A DNA stretch of 61,761 bases from a bacterium (GTDB taxonomy: Bacteria > SAR324 > XYD2-FULL-50-16). The notes beneath the pieces were generated by a model. That model was not told the origin of the DNA. It was given only the letters and a program-made list of their open reading frames with translations, and did not search any database. Both the position numbers and the translations under genes were made by a program. This document shows, in pieces, positions 27,746 to 36,998 of the stretch. Location of the stretch: the NCBI GenBank assembly GCA_018829445.1, contig JAHJTV010000064.1:1-61761 (forward strand), written 5' to 3'. How positions within the stretch are numbered: position 1 is the first letter of the stretch; every line of letters begins with the position of its first letter.

Positions 27746-28600
27746 ATGGAGATGTTTCAACAAGCCCACGCAGATTACCAGCGAATAGAAAAAGCTTTGC
27801 AGTTTCTTGAGGATAATTTTAAGGAACAACCAACCCTGTTCGAGATTGCCGAGAGTGTTCATTTGAGTGAGTTTCACTTTCAGAAACTGTTTGGGCGTTG
27901 GGTGGGTATCAGTCCCAAACGGTTTCTACAATACCTGACAAAGGAGCATGCCAAAAAACTGCTGCAGCAATCGAAAAGTCTGCTTGATGTCACCTATGAC
28001 AGCGGACTATCCAGCCCTGGTCGTCTACATGATCTGTTTGTTAATTGTGAAGCCATTACTCCCGGAGAGTATAAGGAAAAAGGAAAAGGAATGACCATCC
28101 AATTCGGGTTTCATCTTTCTCCTTTTGGTGAGTTTCTTCTGGCAATATCTGAACGGGGTATCTGCAATCTTAGTTTTGTTAAAGCATCAAAAGCGATCAT
28201 GACGGATTGGCTACAAACTCAATGGCCTTTGGCCAATTTGGTTAAATCGGAAGCTGAAACACGGCATTATGTGGCTAAAATATTTGGCTCTTCTCCTGGA
28301 CAAAACCCCTCTCCCATTCATCTGTTCATTAAGGGCACAAATTTCCAGCTTAAGGTTTGGGAAGCATTACTTGCTGTTCCCTTTGGACTGGTTGTGACCT
28401 ATGAAGACATTGCACGGAATATTGGATCGCCAAAAGCCGTCAGAGCTGTGGGGACAGCAATCGGGAAAAACCCGATACCTTTCATAATACCTTGCCATCG
28501 GGTCATTAGGAAAATGGGTGATTTTGGTAACTATGGGGAAGGACCGATCAGGAAAAAAGTGATCCTTGGTTGGGAATCGGTTAATAGCCCATGGGATTAA
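27746..28600 (+). CDS. Ada-like AraC regulator fused to O6-alkylguanine-DNA methyltransferase
   Basis: The protein of about 284 residues starts at an ATG with AGGAG seven bases upstream (an in-frame TTG lies at 27716). Residues about 10-105 are an AraC-type DNA-binding domain (LFEIAESVHLSEFHFQKLFGRWVGISPKRF), followed by the methyltransferase N-domain and the active-site segment IPCHRVI with the alkyl-acceptor Cys at about 250. The N-terminal zinc/phosphotriester-sensing Ada domain of E. coli Ada is absent. It should remove alkyl groups from O6-guanine; whether it also activates its own gene without the sensor domain is unclear. It is a single gene with good translation signals. Confidence 0.92.
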   Translation: MEMFQQAHADYQRIEKALQFLEDNFKEQPTLFEIAESVHLSEFHFQKLFGRWVGISPKRFLQYLTKEHAKKLLQQSKSLLDVTYDSGLSSPGRLHDLFVNCEAITPGEYKEKGKGMTIQFGFHLSPFGEFLLAISERGICNLSFVKASKAIMTDWLQTQWPLANLVKSEAETRHYVAKIFGSSPGQNPSPIHLFIKGTNFQLKVWEALLAVPFGLVVTYEDIARNIGSPKAVRAVGTAIGKNPIPFIIPCHRVIRKMGDFGNYGEGPIRKKVILGWESVNSPWD

Positions 28601-28695
28601 GAACCGGTCTTATTCCCATGAATGTTTTCACCTTGTTTCTGCTTTTAGTGCGGCAAAAGAAAAATGGCTACTCGCATACAGTCTAAAGAGAAATC

Positions 28696-28745
28696 AGTCC
28701 GGGAGAAGTTGGTTTAGGCCCCGGAGTTTTATATTTCCCGGGACT
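28696..28745. terminator. possible bidirectional terminator hairpin
   Basis: AGTCCGGGA at 28696 pairs with TCCCGGGACT at 28736, with one bulge. It lies between the convergent Ada-like and Usp genes. There is no clean T-run, so terminator function is only suggested by position. Confidence 0.35.
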
Positions 28746-28762
28746 AACACCTCACAGACGAA

Positions 28763-29275
28763 TTAAATATCCAGTGGTACTAAAAAAACAGGTACTTTAC
28801 TTTTTCGTAGGACACCCCTGACACAAGTGCCGATCAATGCCTGTTTCAACATGCTTTTCTGATGATTTCCCATTACAATCAAGTCACAATCAGCTTCTTT
28901 GGACACCTGTAATACTTCATCGACGATTTTACCCATGCGAATGACGACTCCTTCAATCAGATCCTGAGCTCCGGCAGTGTTTGCGCTTTGGCCCAGTTTT
29001 TCCAGAGCTTCCTTGATGATAGGAACCTCTCTCTGCTTTCCCAACAGGATACTGCGAGCATGCATTTCGTTTTCCTGCTGGATTTTTGTATAGGCTTCCC
29101 TTCCAATCATGTCAACCACCAGATCTTTTGCCCGAGATGCTTGATCTTCAATAACATGTAAAATCAATACTTTTGCATTTGACTTAACGGCAAGGCTTAC
29201 AGCGTAATCAAAAACCTCTTTCGATTCTTGGGAAAGATCTGTCGTAAATAAGATTTTCTTAAAATCATGGACCAT
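28763..29275 (-). CDS. universal stress protein (UspA family)
   Basis: The 170-residue protein begins KKILFTTDLS, keeps the VLILHVIED strand and ends with DLIVMGNHQKSML...GTCVRGVLRKSKVPVFLVP. This is the Usp fold, but the nucleotide-binding signature G-x2-G-x9-G(S/T) is incomplete: GNHQK replaces the usual GxHGR and GTC occurs at the second half. ATP binding is therefore uncertain. Usp proteins accumulate under starvation and other stresses. It is monocistronic. The ribosome binding site is AGGAG six bases before the ATG. Confidence 0.9.
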   Translation of the reverse strand: MVHDFKKILFTTDLSQESKEVFDYAVSLAVKSNAKVLILHVIEDQASRAKDLVVDMIGREAYTKIQQENEMHARSILLGKQREVPIIKEALEKLGQSANTAGAQDLIEGVVIRMGKIVDEVLQVSKEADCDLIVMGNHQKSMLKQALIGTCVRGVLRKSKVPVFLVPLDI

Positions 29276-29701
29276 TTTTTACTCCTAATATGTTTTCCAG
29301 ACAATCTGGCATCTAAAGAAACAAACTTATCCTAACCAACCCAAAACCTCAAAATAATAATCAAAGGTCACAGCATGCTTTGATCTTTGCCTATTCTGAC
29401 CTGGTTTGAAAGCATTGAATAAATGACTTTATCTAAATCGATTTTAATTATCAGTTATCAATCTGTAACACTAAATTTTTATCTGTTTACCAGATGAGAG
29501 CTGATGACCGGGTTTCAAATACAACGATTATCGTCACATTTAAAAATCCAGTGCTAAAACAAACATGAGCTAATGGATTATATGTTAGAATAGAATCTTA
29601 AAAATAACAATTGAGAAGTCGAAAGAAAAAAATGAATATCAAACAGTTGCCCAAGAAAGGAACTGTTTGCGATTCGAGGTGTGACAAAAACGTTGGTTGC
29701 C
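29276..29701. other. 426-bp intergenic gap
   Basis: The segment contains the Usp promoter region and, at 29641-29668, a short hairpin (AAACAGTT and AACTGTTT, 12-nt loop) just past the stop of the pentapeptide gene. No T-run follows. I see nothing else. Confidence 0.4.
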
Positions 29702-30433
29702 CTATTTGATTGAGTCTGTGAAGACTGTTCCCTTGCAGATTGAGCCTTTCAGATCAGCACCTTTCAGATTGGACCTGGTAAAATCGGCTTCTTTGAGATT
29801 GGCACCTGCAAGATTGACATTCTTTAAGTTCGCAGAGGCCAGGTTAGTACTGACCAGTTCCCCTCCTTTGAGATTGGCATCTACCAGTCTTGCGTTTTTT
29901 AACTTGGCAAAGGAAAGGTTGGCATCTTTGAGGTTAGCTGAGGTTAAATTGGATTCACTGAGGTCGGCAAAAGACAGGTTAACCCTGAGAAAACTCAAAT
30001 TGGCCATGTTCGCTTTTTTCATATTTGCTCCATGTAGATTTGAATATGAAAAATCCGCATTTGACATTTCACAGCCTGCAAACCGGGTATTGACCATCTC
30101 GGCTCCACGCATGATGGCTTCTTTGAGGTTTGATTTTGTTATGCTGGTATTTGAAATCTCCGCGTTGGTAAGATCGGCATGCTCCAGATCGGTTTCCGTG
30201 ATATTAGCACCGGACAGATCAATTCCTGCGGCATCAATATCCCTTAAATCCGCTCCGGTCAGATTCGCGCCAGACAGATCGGCATCCTTAAGGTTTGCTC
30301 CTTTCAAATTCGCGTTGGTCAAATTCGCATTTTTAAGGTTTGCGTGTTCAAGATCAGCATTTTCAAAACTGCCGTTGGTACCCTCTTTGGTCTTAAGCAA
30401 TTCTTTTATATGAACGTTGTTGATTGATTTCAT
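29702..30433 (-). CDS. pentapeptide-repeat protein
   Basis: The 243-residue protein is almost entirely A(D/N)LXX repeats (over 35 units, for example NLTNANLKGANLKDADLSGANLTGADL), which fold into a right-handed quadrilateral beta helix. The N-terminal 18 residues (MKSINNVHIKELLKTKEG) are a non-repeat cap. There is no signal peptide. Some relatives mimic DNA and protect gyrase; most have no known role, and no gyrase or resistance gene is adjacent. AAGGG lies eight bases before the ATG. The start codon lies inside the upstream 460-bp repeat (30416-30877). Confidence 0.93.
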   Translation of the reverse strand: MKSINNVHIKELLKTKEGTNGSFENADLEHANLKNANLTNANLKGANLKDADLSGANLTGADLRDIDAAGIDLSGANITETDLEHADLTNAEISNTSITKSNLKEAIMRGAEMVNTRFAGCEMSNADFSYSNLHGANMKKANMANLSFLRVNLSFADLSESNLTSANLKDANLSFAKLKNARLVDANLKGGELVSTNLASANLKNVNLAGANLKEADFTRSNLKGADLKGSICKGTVFTDSIK

Positions 30434-30877
30434 TTGTGTACCCTTAAATTGAAGAATTTATCCTATTCGGTCTGTAATCAGCTTTCCTGGAGCGATTATT
30501 TTGCGAATACACCGGTATTAATCGAACACAAAGAAAAAATAATATGACCTTTTCTTTCAATCGCAGAGGTTATCTCAAAAGGGGAGTTAATGTGTGTTTT
30601 TGGTCAGGAAAGCAATGCTTTTAGTACTTTGCCAAGCGACCTATCTGTGGAAAAACAGTCCCGATTCTCCTTAATCCTGTTTGATTTTTTTATATTCTGA
30701 TTCGCGATTATTTTCTCTACAGGGTAACACCGGCCAATCGATTTGTCAATCGACTGAAAAAGGAGGGCTGCATTCTCTGGCTTCTTGGCAAGGGATGTCC
30801 GGGGAGTTGTTCCTTTAAGGATATGTTGGCTTGAAACGGACATTTCCATGCCCTTGAAAATGTCCGTTTCAAGCTTG
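30416..30877. repeat. direct repeat copy 1 (about 460 bp)
   Basis: This segment matches 32669-33123 along its length in the same orientation, roughly nine positions in ten by eye, and the last 130 bp are identical. It starts at the pentapeptide start codon and ends in a 16-bp perfect hairpin. The rest of the 600-bp gap to 31035 shows no gene. Confidence 0.92.
30830..30873. repeat. 16-bp perfect hairpin closing repeat copy 1
   Basis: CTTGAAACGGACATTT (30830-30845) and AAATGTCCGTTTCAAG (30858-30873) are exact reverse complements with a 12-nt loop. An identical hairpin closes copy 2. Confidence 0.9.
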
Positions 30878-31035
30878 AACTACAGTACTATCCAATGTCT
30901 AGAAAATATGGGGCATTGTGGACAATAATATCCAGCTGTTTAGTGATACAGATCTGGCTTTCTTCCGTTTGTACATTTTTATTCCCTTAAATCATATCGC
31001 CATACCAAGATTCATACTGTTGTTTAACATCCTGT

Positions 31036-31647
31036 CTAAAAGCCCAATCTAACCCCGAGAGAGGAAATACGACCTCCTAAATGTATGTTTCCCAATACAT
31101 CCTTTTGAATATTTTGTTCAGCGATTCTTACCTCTATCCAGCTCTGAGAAAACACCCGAACCAATAAACCTATCTCCCAGAAACTTCCGTTAACATAGGT
31201 GGTTTCTGCACTAGATTTTTTATCGGTGGTTTCATTTTCCAGTACTTCGACTATTTGAATTTTGCTAAAACCCGCTCCTACAAATGGAATAATAAAGTCG
31301 TAGTTCGCCGGACCCATCAGACGTTTTTCAAAACCGGCATTAAGGTAATTTAAGGTCAGTTCGGTTTCCAAACTGGCCACTCTGTTCTCCATGTATTGGT
31401 TAGCCAAACTGAAAACCCAGTCAAAAGACTCATAGTATTTGTAATTCAGTTTCAGGGAATATACAAAGGAGGTTTTGAAGAGGTCTCTTACTATGCCTTC
31501 ATTGGGATCATATTGTCCGGCTTCGGCAGTTATATCGAAAGCTGAAGCATTAAACGTCAACCCCAAACATATTAACAGGAACAGTCCGGTAATTAAAGTC
31601 TTTGGCCGGATACCATGATTCTTAAAAGTTAATCTCGATTGTATCAC
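31036..31647 (-). CDS. small outer-membrane beta-barrel-like protein
   Basis: The 203-residue protein has a signal peptide (TLITGLFLLICLGLTFNASA) and a mature part of alternating strands ending in VRLGF, a C-terminal Phe typical of outer-membrane barrels. Length suggests an eight-stranded barrel. It starts at a GTG inside the end of the phosphoesterase gene (26-bp overlap) with GGGAG five bases upstream, so the two are translationally coupled. The family is not recognised. The two-gene unit is enclosed by the 460-bp direct repeats. Confidence 0.75.
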   Translation of the reverse strand: MIQSRLTFKNHGIRPKTLITGLFLLICLGLTFNASAFDITAEAGQYDPNEGIVRDLFKTSFVYSLKLNYKYYESFDWVFSLANQYMENRVASLETELTLNYLNAGFEKRLMGPANYDFIIPFVGAGFSKIQIVEVLENETTDKKSSAETTYVNGSFWEIGLLVRVFSQSWIEVRIAEQNIQKDVLGNIHLGGRISSLGVRLGF

Positions 31648-32479
31648 GTGTTCTCCCGTAAAGATCGATTATTCGGATATAAAGTTCACTGTCCAAGACG
31701 GACACCTGTGCAAAATGATAGAAAGCAACATCTGATCCTGCTGCGCTGAACAGAGGAGATCCGGAGGTGCCTGTTATCATATAATGGATTCCATCTTGTA
31801 TTGTATGGGAATAGCTATGTTCATGACCTGAAAAGACCACAGAAACTCCATGGTCTTGAAGCATTTGGTGCAGTTCCTCATAGTTTTCCAACGGTTCACC
31901 TAGGTGATGGTTTTGAGGAAATAATGGTCTATGCACAAAAACCACAATGAACCGGCTTTGGCTGGCTCTATCCGATTCAAGTTCTTGTTTCAACCAGCTC
32001 ATTTGAGTATCGCTTAATCCGGTTTCTTCAATTTCCTGACTATTCAAGATGATAAAAAATCCGGGATTATGAAAAAAACTGTAATACCCCGTTGGAGACA
32101 GGTATGAATATACCATGCATATGTTGTTAAAGCTCTCTTGATCCCATACATCGTGATTTCCTATTGTCACATAAAAACTGGATCTATCCTCAAGTGGAGT
32201 TGAAATAGCATCAAAGATTGCCCATTGTGTGCCTTCCTCATCTATCATATCGCCAACATGAAAATTTAGATCCGGGATACCAACTGTAAGGGCTGTCGAT
32301 ACAAGGGACGAATAAATAGAATTTCCCGATCGACTGTCACCAAATACATTGAAAAAAAAACGAGCCTCAGCTGGTGGGCTTTCTATTGAGTCTGACGAGT
32401 CTGAACTTGAATCGGAGCAGGCAACAACCAAAAGTGTGCATATTGCCGACAATAAAAGAAGGTATTGTCTCAATGTCAT
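31622..32479 (-). CDS. lipoprotein metallophosphoesterase (calcineurin-like)
   Basis: The 285-residue protein has a signal peptide with lipobox LLVVAC and a Ser/Asp-rich linker. The five phosphoesterase blocks follow in order: FGDSRSG (GDxR in place of the commoner GDxH), HVGDMID, TIGNHDV, FVHRPLF and FSGHEHSYSH. These supply the dinuclear metal site. It should act on the outer face of a membrane in the periplasm or at the cell surface; the substrate is unknown. It is the first gene of a pair with the overlapping barrel gene. No ribosome binding site is evident before the ATG. Confidence 0.9.
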   Translation of the reverse strand: MTLRQYLLLLSAICTLLVVACSDSSSDSSDSIESPPAEARFFFNVFGDSRSGNSIYSSLVSTALTVGIPDLNFHVGDMIDEEGTQWAIFDAISTPLEDRSSFYVTIGNHDVWDQESFNNICMVYSYLSPTGYYSFFHNPGFFIILNSQEIEETGLSDTQMSWLKQELESDRASQSRFIVVFVHRPLFPQNHHLGEPLENYEELHQMLQDHGVSVVFSGHEHSYSHTIQDGIHYMITGTSGSPLFSAAGSDVAFYHFAQVSVLDSELYIRIIDLYGRTRDTIEINF

Positions 32480-32668
32480 GAATAATAGTTTTAAAAAATT
32501 GGCAGCGAATTGGTTTCAGAATTAGTATCAGACAGGTACAAAGCACTTGCGATTGAATAGAAAGCTAGTCCATCCTTTGCCATTTTGTCAACATTTTGAC
32601 CTATTCTAAATCCTCTACTCTTTTCAGTTATTGTCCTGAAATATATATCAGACAATAAGCAGGGGCAG

Positions 32669-33123
32669 GTTGTTGATTGATTCTATTTGTGTACCCTTAA
32701 ATTGAAGAATTGATCCTTTTTAGTCTGTAATCACTTTTCTTGGAAGTGATTGTTTTGGGAAGACATCGGTTCGAACACAAATAAAAATAATATGACCTTT
32801 TCTTTAAATCGCTGGGGTTATTTCAAAAGGGGAGTTAGTGTGTGTTTTTAGTCCGGAAAACAATGTTTTTATTACTTTGCCAAGTGACCTGTCTAAGGAA
32901 AAACAGTCCCGATTCTCCTTAATCCTGTTTGATTTTTTTATATTCTAATTCGCGACTATTTTCTTTATAGGGTAACCCTGACCAATCGTTGTCAATCGAC
33001 TGAAAAAGGAGGGCTGCATTCTCTGGCTTCTTGGCAAGGGATGTCCGGGGAGTTGTTCCTTTAAGGATATGTTGGCTTGAAACGGACATTTCCATGCCCT
33101 TGAAAATGTCCGTTTCAAGCTTG
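32669..33123. repeat. direct repeat copy 2 (about 455 bp)
   Basis: Same orientation as 30416-30877. The base corresponding to the pentapeptide ATG is changed (TCTAT instead of TTCAT), and a 2-bp deletion near 32983 breaks the short minus-strand frame that copy 1 could encode. The 700-bp gap between the phosphoesterase and proX is otherwise empty. Confidence 0.92.
33076..33119 (-). terminator. 16-bp perfect hairpin downstream of proX
   Basis: It is the identical hairpin that ends repeat copy 2. It lies 60 bp beyond the proX stop and could end the proVWX transcript, although only TTTCCA-type T-richness follows. Confidence 0.45.
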
Positions 33124-33177
33124 GAATTATTTATAAACCCGTTTCGTCAATACGGGTTCAAGAGGGGGAATCTTCAA

Positions 33178-34200
33178 CTAGTTAGCAGCTGCTCGGGCCT
33201 GAGATAGCCAACCTTCCCACTGGTCCCTGTTGTTAGTGATCCATTGATCAACGTGACTCTCGATATCCTTTTGAGATTTTTCGCCGTTTTGCATCTTGGT
33301 ATTTTGTTCGTTGATGTCATTGAGGGGAATTGTAAAAATCTCAAAGAACTTTTTTGCAGCCGGGTTCTTACTGGTAAACGTTTTATTGGCTACAATACGA
33401 ATATCACTGACCACAAATCCAAGTTTTATCGGATTGCTGACTGCTCCTTCAATGTCTTTGACCGTCATTCGTTCCTGTGCTGTCGCTTGTGCTTCATTGG
33501 GAACGATTCTGGGCACGTTGATCCACACGACGTCCTTTCCGGGTTTTAGTTTAAAGATGGTCCAGTTGGGTGCCCAAGTATAGAAGAATACCGGTTCTCC
33601 GGCATTATACTGTGCCAATCCTTCGGCCACACTTGCAGAGTAGGATGCCTTGATGGGGTTTATGTGCTCATTTAAGTCATACACTTTCATATGGTGGGTA
33701 ATCACTTTTTCACAACCCCAACCCGGCGGGCAAGCAATCAGATCTGCTTTGCCATCGCTATTCTTATCAAATGCTTTTTTAACTTCAGGGCGTCTAAAAT
33801 CATCCAGGGATTTAATGTTGTATTGATCAGCATGCTTTTTTGATACCAGGTATCCCTGTAACCCACCCGCTTTCACAACATAACCGTAAACATCGGCGGT
33901 GTCATAGAAATTTTTAGGCATCTGGAGATTGTGATTTGGAAACCATCCATTTGTCCAATAGTCAACGTCGCCCAAAGCAACGGACTGGTAAAAAAGTGGA
34001 TTTTGCAGTTCTTTTGTGCGTTTTAAATTGTACCCCAACTCTTCCAACCCGCGTCTCACCAATGCTTCCTGAAAATAGCCCGTATTCCAGGTTGCACGGG
34101 CCGGGTTTACAGTAACCCCTTTTCCCGGATGTAACTCGATGCAAAATGCCGATGTCGCGGCAAAAAGTAGAACTAAGAATGTTATCAGTATTCGTTTCAT
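33178..34200 (-). CDS. proX: glycine betaine/proline ABC transporter, substrate-binding protein
   Basis: The protein of about 340 residues has a signal peptide (MKRILITFLVLLFAATSAFC) and the ProX fold of type-II betaine-binding proteins: VNPARATWNTGYFQEALVRRGLEELGY, DVDYWTNGWFPNH, CPPGWGCE and FFYTWAPNW contribute the Trp residues of the aromatic cage for the quaternary ammonium group. The ATG at 34200 is preferred over 34212 because GGAGG lies five bases upstream. It is the last gene of proVWX, 38 bp after proW. It captures compatible solute in the periplasm. Confidence 0.94.
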   Translation of the reverse strand: MKRILITFLVLLFAATSAFCIELHPGKGVTVNPARATWNTGYFQEALVRRGLEELGYNLKRTKELQNPLFYQSVALGDVDYWTNGWFPNHNLQMPKNFYDTADVYGYVVKAGGLQGYLVSKKHADQYNIKSLDDFRRPEVKKAFDKNSDGKADLIACPPGWGCEKVITHHMKVYDLNEHINPIKASYSASVAEGLAQYNAGEPVFFYTWAPNWTIFKLKPGKDVVWINVPRIVPNEAQATAQERMTVKDIEGAVSNPIKLGFVVSDIRIVANKTFTSKNPAAKKFFEIFTIPLNDINEQNTKMQNGEKSQKDIESHVDQWITNNRDQWEGWLSQARAAAN

Positions 34201-34238
34201 ATTTTCCTCCATTATAAATTTAGAAATAGATGAACAGA

Positions 34239-35111
34239 TTACTGGGATTGTCGGGGGTTCTTCTGACTGCCCCGTGCTATTCCCTGTGTAATCCTATCCA
34301 TCACCATTGCCATCAGGACAATGGCGAGACCTCCAATAGCGGCTAAACCGATATCGAGGCTATTCAACCCCTGAAAAACGGGCATCCCCAGTCCGCCGGC
34401 TCCGATAAGAGCCGCTATTACAACCATCGATAATGACAACATTATGGTTTGATTTAAACCAGCCAGAATGGATGGCATGGCCAATGGTAATTGCACCCGC
34501 CTTAAAATCTGCCAGGGGGTAGCTCCAAAGGCCAGGGACGCTTCCAGCAGCTCGGCATCAACCTGACGGATTCCGAGACTGGTCAATCTGATGATAGGTG
34601 GCATGGCAAAAATTATGGTTGCCAAAACTCCTGAGGTGGTTCCAATGCTGAACAGCATCACAACCGGCACCAAATAGACAAAAGCCGGGGTAGTTTGCAT
34701 GGCATCCAGAAACGGTCTTAAAAAAGTTTCGAAGCGATTGCTACGGCCGGAACCAATTCCCAGGGGAATTCCCACCACAGCACAAAACGTGACCGAACAA
34801 AAAACCATGGATATGGTCGTCATGGCATCTTCCCACAAGCCAAGATAACCGATGAGCAACATGGACAGAATACTGAATACAGCCAACCCTTTTCCCGAGA
34901 ACCGCCAGGCGGCGAGGGCGATTAGGATGATAATAACCATTGGTGGCAGGGCATTCAGGGCATAATCCAGACTCATCAGGGTTTTTTCAACGGGATATTT
35001 AATAATCTGAAAATAACTTCGGTAATTAACCACCAGCCAATCAACGAATGTTTGTATCCAATCATCAAGAGGGATCATGCGATCTTCAAAATTTAGTAGA
35101 TTCCAGTTCAT
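34239..35111 (-). CDS. proW: glycine betaine/proline ABC transporter, permease
   Basis: The 290-residue protein has an N-terminal amphipathic region (DWIQTFVDWLVVNYRSYF) and about six to seven TM helices. The EAA-type coupling loop is ELLEASLAFGATPWQILRRVQLPLAMPSILAGLNQTIM, which contacts ProV. It overlaps proV by 4 bp (ATGA), a sign of translational coupling. The N-terminal tail is shorter than that of E. coli ProW, as is usual outside enterobacteria. Confidence 0.94.
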   Translation of the reverse strand: MNWNLLNFEDRMIPLDDWIQTFVDWLVVNYRSYFQIIKYPVEKTLMSLDYALNALPPMVIIILIALAAWRFSGKGLAVFSILSMLLIGYLGLWEDAMTTISMVFCSVTFCAVVGIPLGIGSGRSNRFETFLRPFLDAMQTTPAFVYLVPVVMLFSIGTTSGVLATIIFAMPPIIRLTSLGIRQVDAELLEASLAFGATPWQILRRVQLPLAMPSILAGLNQTIMLSLSMVVIAALIGAGGLGMPVFQGLNSLDIGLAAIGGLAIVLMAMVMDRITQGIARGSQKNPRQSQ

Positions 35112-36361
35112 TTTGTAGCTTCCTCCTGAATTGGTGTGGGTTTTTCGCTACCATTAAGATGATCTCCACTGTCTCGTTGCAAGGTTCTTAAAAAGATATT
35201 CTTGGAAATCACACCGATGTATTTTCCATCCTCTTTTACCACCGGAACCGGGAAGCTATTGTCTGCAACATTGTTCAGAATATCCTGCAGGCTGTCAGTT
35301 TCAAGAACAGAATCGGCATTATCCAGGAAAGCGTCTGAAACATCTTTACTGCCGGTTTCAATGATTTTTTTCAAAGAATCGGTGGAAACAACTCCCTTAA
35401 ATCCACGTTTTGAATCCAAGACATAGCCATAATCCCTGTCATGACTGATTAAACGTTGTAATGCAGCACGGGGCCCCTCCCCGGGATGTCTGATAATGGT
35501 CACTTGTGTATCTCTGGAGATGTCACCTGCCGACAGGATATTGGTAGGATCGACACCTCGGAAGAATGCCTGGACATACTCGTTGGCAGGATTCTGTAAA
35601 ATCTCTTCCGGAGTTCCGATCTGTACGATGTTTCCCCCCTCCATGATTGCGATTCGATCCCCAATGCGCATGGCTTCGTCCAGGTCATGTGAAATAAAAA
35701 CAATTGTTCTCTGGTGTTTGGATTGGAGGGCAAGGAGTTCGTCCTGCATTTCGGTCTTAATCAGTGGATCAAGGGCTGAAAATGCTTCATCCATGAGTAT
35801 GATTTCCGGGTCAACTGCCAATCCCCTGGCCAACCCAACTCGTTGTTGCATCCCACCGGATAACTCCTCCGGCATGCTATTTTGGTATGATTCAAGTCCA
35901 ACTTGTTCCAACGCTTCCATGGCGCGTAAAATCCTTGTTTTTTTATCGATCTGTGCCAGTTCAAGACCAAAAGCAACATTCTCGATAACCGTCATATGGG
36001 GCATCAAAGCAAAGGACTGGAACACCATACTCATGTCTCTGCGTCGTAGTAGAACCAGATCTTTGTTGCTGAGTTTGGCCACATCGTCACCCCCAACAAA
36101 AACCGAACCGGAAGTGGGCTCAATCAGACGATTGAGCATGCGCACCAGGGTTGATTTACCCGAACCGGAAAGCCCCATAACAACAAATATTTCACCTGAG
36201 AAAACCGAAAAGTTGGCATTTTGGACTCCGACCGTTAATCCCGTTTTTTCCAGGATCTCTTCCTTTGTCAGGCCTTGGTTCAATAGAGGCAACGCCCGCA
36301 GGGGATTCGGGCCAAAAATTTTATAGAGATTCTTGACAGTAATTTTTGCACTACTGTTCAT
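35108..36361 (-). CDS. proV: glycine betaine/proline ABC transporter, ATPase with CBS domains
   Basis: The 417-residue protein has Walker A GLSGSGKST, Q-loop QSFALMPHMTV, signature LSGGMQQR, Walker B ILMDEAFSALDP and switch His FISHDLDEA. The N-terminal extension (NLYKIFGPNPLRALPLLNQGLTKEEIL) is typical of ProV/OpuAA. The C-terminal 140 residues contain two CBS motifs, which in OpuA sense ionic strength and gate transport. GGAGG is placed five bases before the ATG. First gene of the operon; a promoter with perfect TTGACA lies about 150 bp upstream. Confidence 0.95.
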   Translation of the reverse strand: MNSSAKITVKNLYKIFGPNPLRALPLLNQGLTKEEILEKTGLTVGVQNANFSVFSGEIFVVMGLSGSGKSTLVRMLNRLIEPTSGSVFVGGDDVAKLSNKDLVLLRRRDMSMVFQSFALMPHMTVIENVAFGLELAQIDKKTRILRAMEALEQVGLESYQNSMPEELSGGMQQRVGLARGLAVDPEIILMDEAFSALDPLIKTEMQDELLALQSKHQRTIVFISHDLDEAMRIGDRIAIMEGGNIVQIGTPEEILQNPANEYVQAFFRGVDPTNILSAGDISRDTQVTIIRHPGEGPRAALQRLISHDRDYGYVLDSKRGFKGVVSTDSLKKIIETGSKDVSDAFLDNADSVLETDSLQDILNNVADNSFPVPVVKEDGKYIGVISKNIFLRTLQRDSGDHLNGSEKPTPIQEEATK

Positions 36362-36510
36362 TTATCCTCCAAAAAGAGGCATCTTAGACAATGTTTTAAT
36401 GACCTTTCAGTGTAAGCAACAGTCTCAATTTACATCCTGTTGCAGAACATGAGGTTTCCAGTCCAGATGGTCCTGTAGTTTCAATGAAAATAATTCTAAC
36501 ACAAACAATA

Positions 36511-36540
36511 TCTATAGCAAAAGAATGAAAGCCCTGTCAA
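36511..36540 (-). promoter_or_regulatory. candidate sigma-70 promoter of proVWX
   Basis: On the minus strand TTGACA (36540-36535), an 18-bp spacer and TATAGA (36516-36511). The -10 box overlaps ATATCTAT, which is also a half-site of the palindrome in front of the MarR gene. Confidence 0.5.
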
Positions 36541-36998
36541 GATTTCAAAATCAAGTGAATATCATCTAAATATCTAAAAATTAACGCAAAATATTAACTT
36601 ACAAAGATGAGCTTGTTGACTGAGTTGAGATAATAGTGAATATTTGATTTCTTGTTTTTCAACAGATGGGATTTGTATAAGGACTTTTTATAGGCTAAAA
36701 AATACAAGCAAATACATTGTGTGCATTTTTATATTTTACCGAATTCTAAGATTAAGGCTACTTTTTTTTAATTGAAAACGTTGGTGTAGAAATAGTATAT
36801 GAAAAGATGTATAATCACTATAATGAAAGATGGTAAAATGAACTTGTAAGTGAATTCGGTACAAAACAAGGCGCACCAAACTTGAGCGGTTACCAAAAAA
36901 AAAGAAACCGGCCGGACACCATCGGAATAGGTAACATTTGACTTAACTTTGGAATCAGAAACAGTTATGATCTTTCCTGTTGCGTTAATTTTTCTAAC

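Noticed and set aside
29697..30413. A 238-codon plus-strand frame full of F/RLA repeats
   Set aside because: It is the mirror of the pentapeptide repeats; periodic codons on one strand keep the opposite frame open.
30604..30849. An 81-codon minus-strand frame inside repeat copy 1
   Set aside because: It starts in the hairpin loop and is frameshifted by a 2-bp deletion in copy 2; treated as non-coding.
35496..36326. A 276-codon plus-strand frame opposite proV
   Set aside because: It runs antisense to an intact ProV with all ABC motifs and has no Shine-Dalgarno site.
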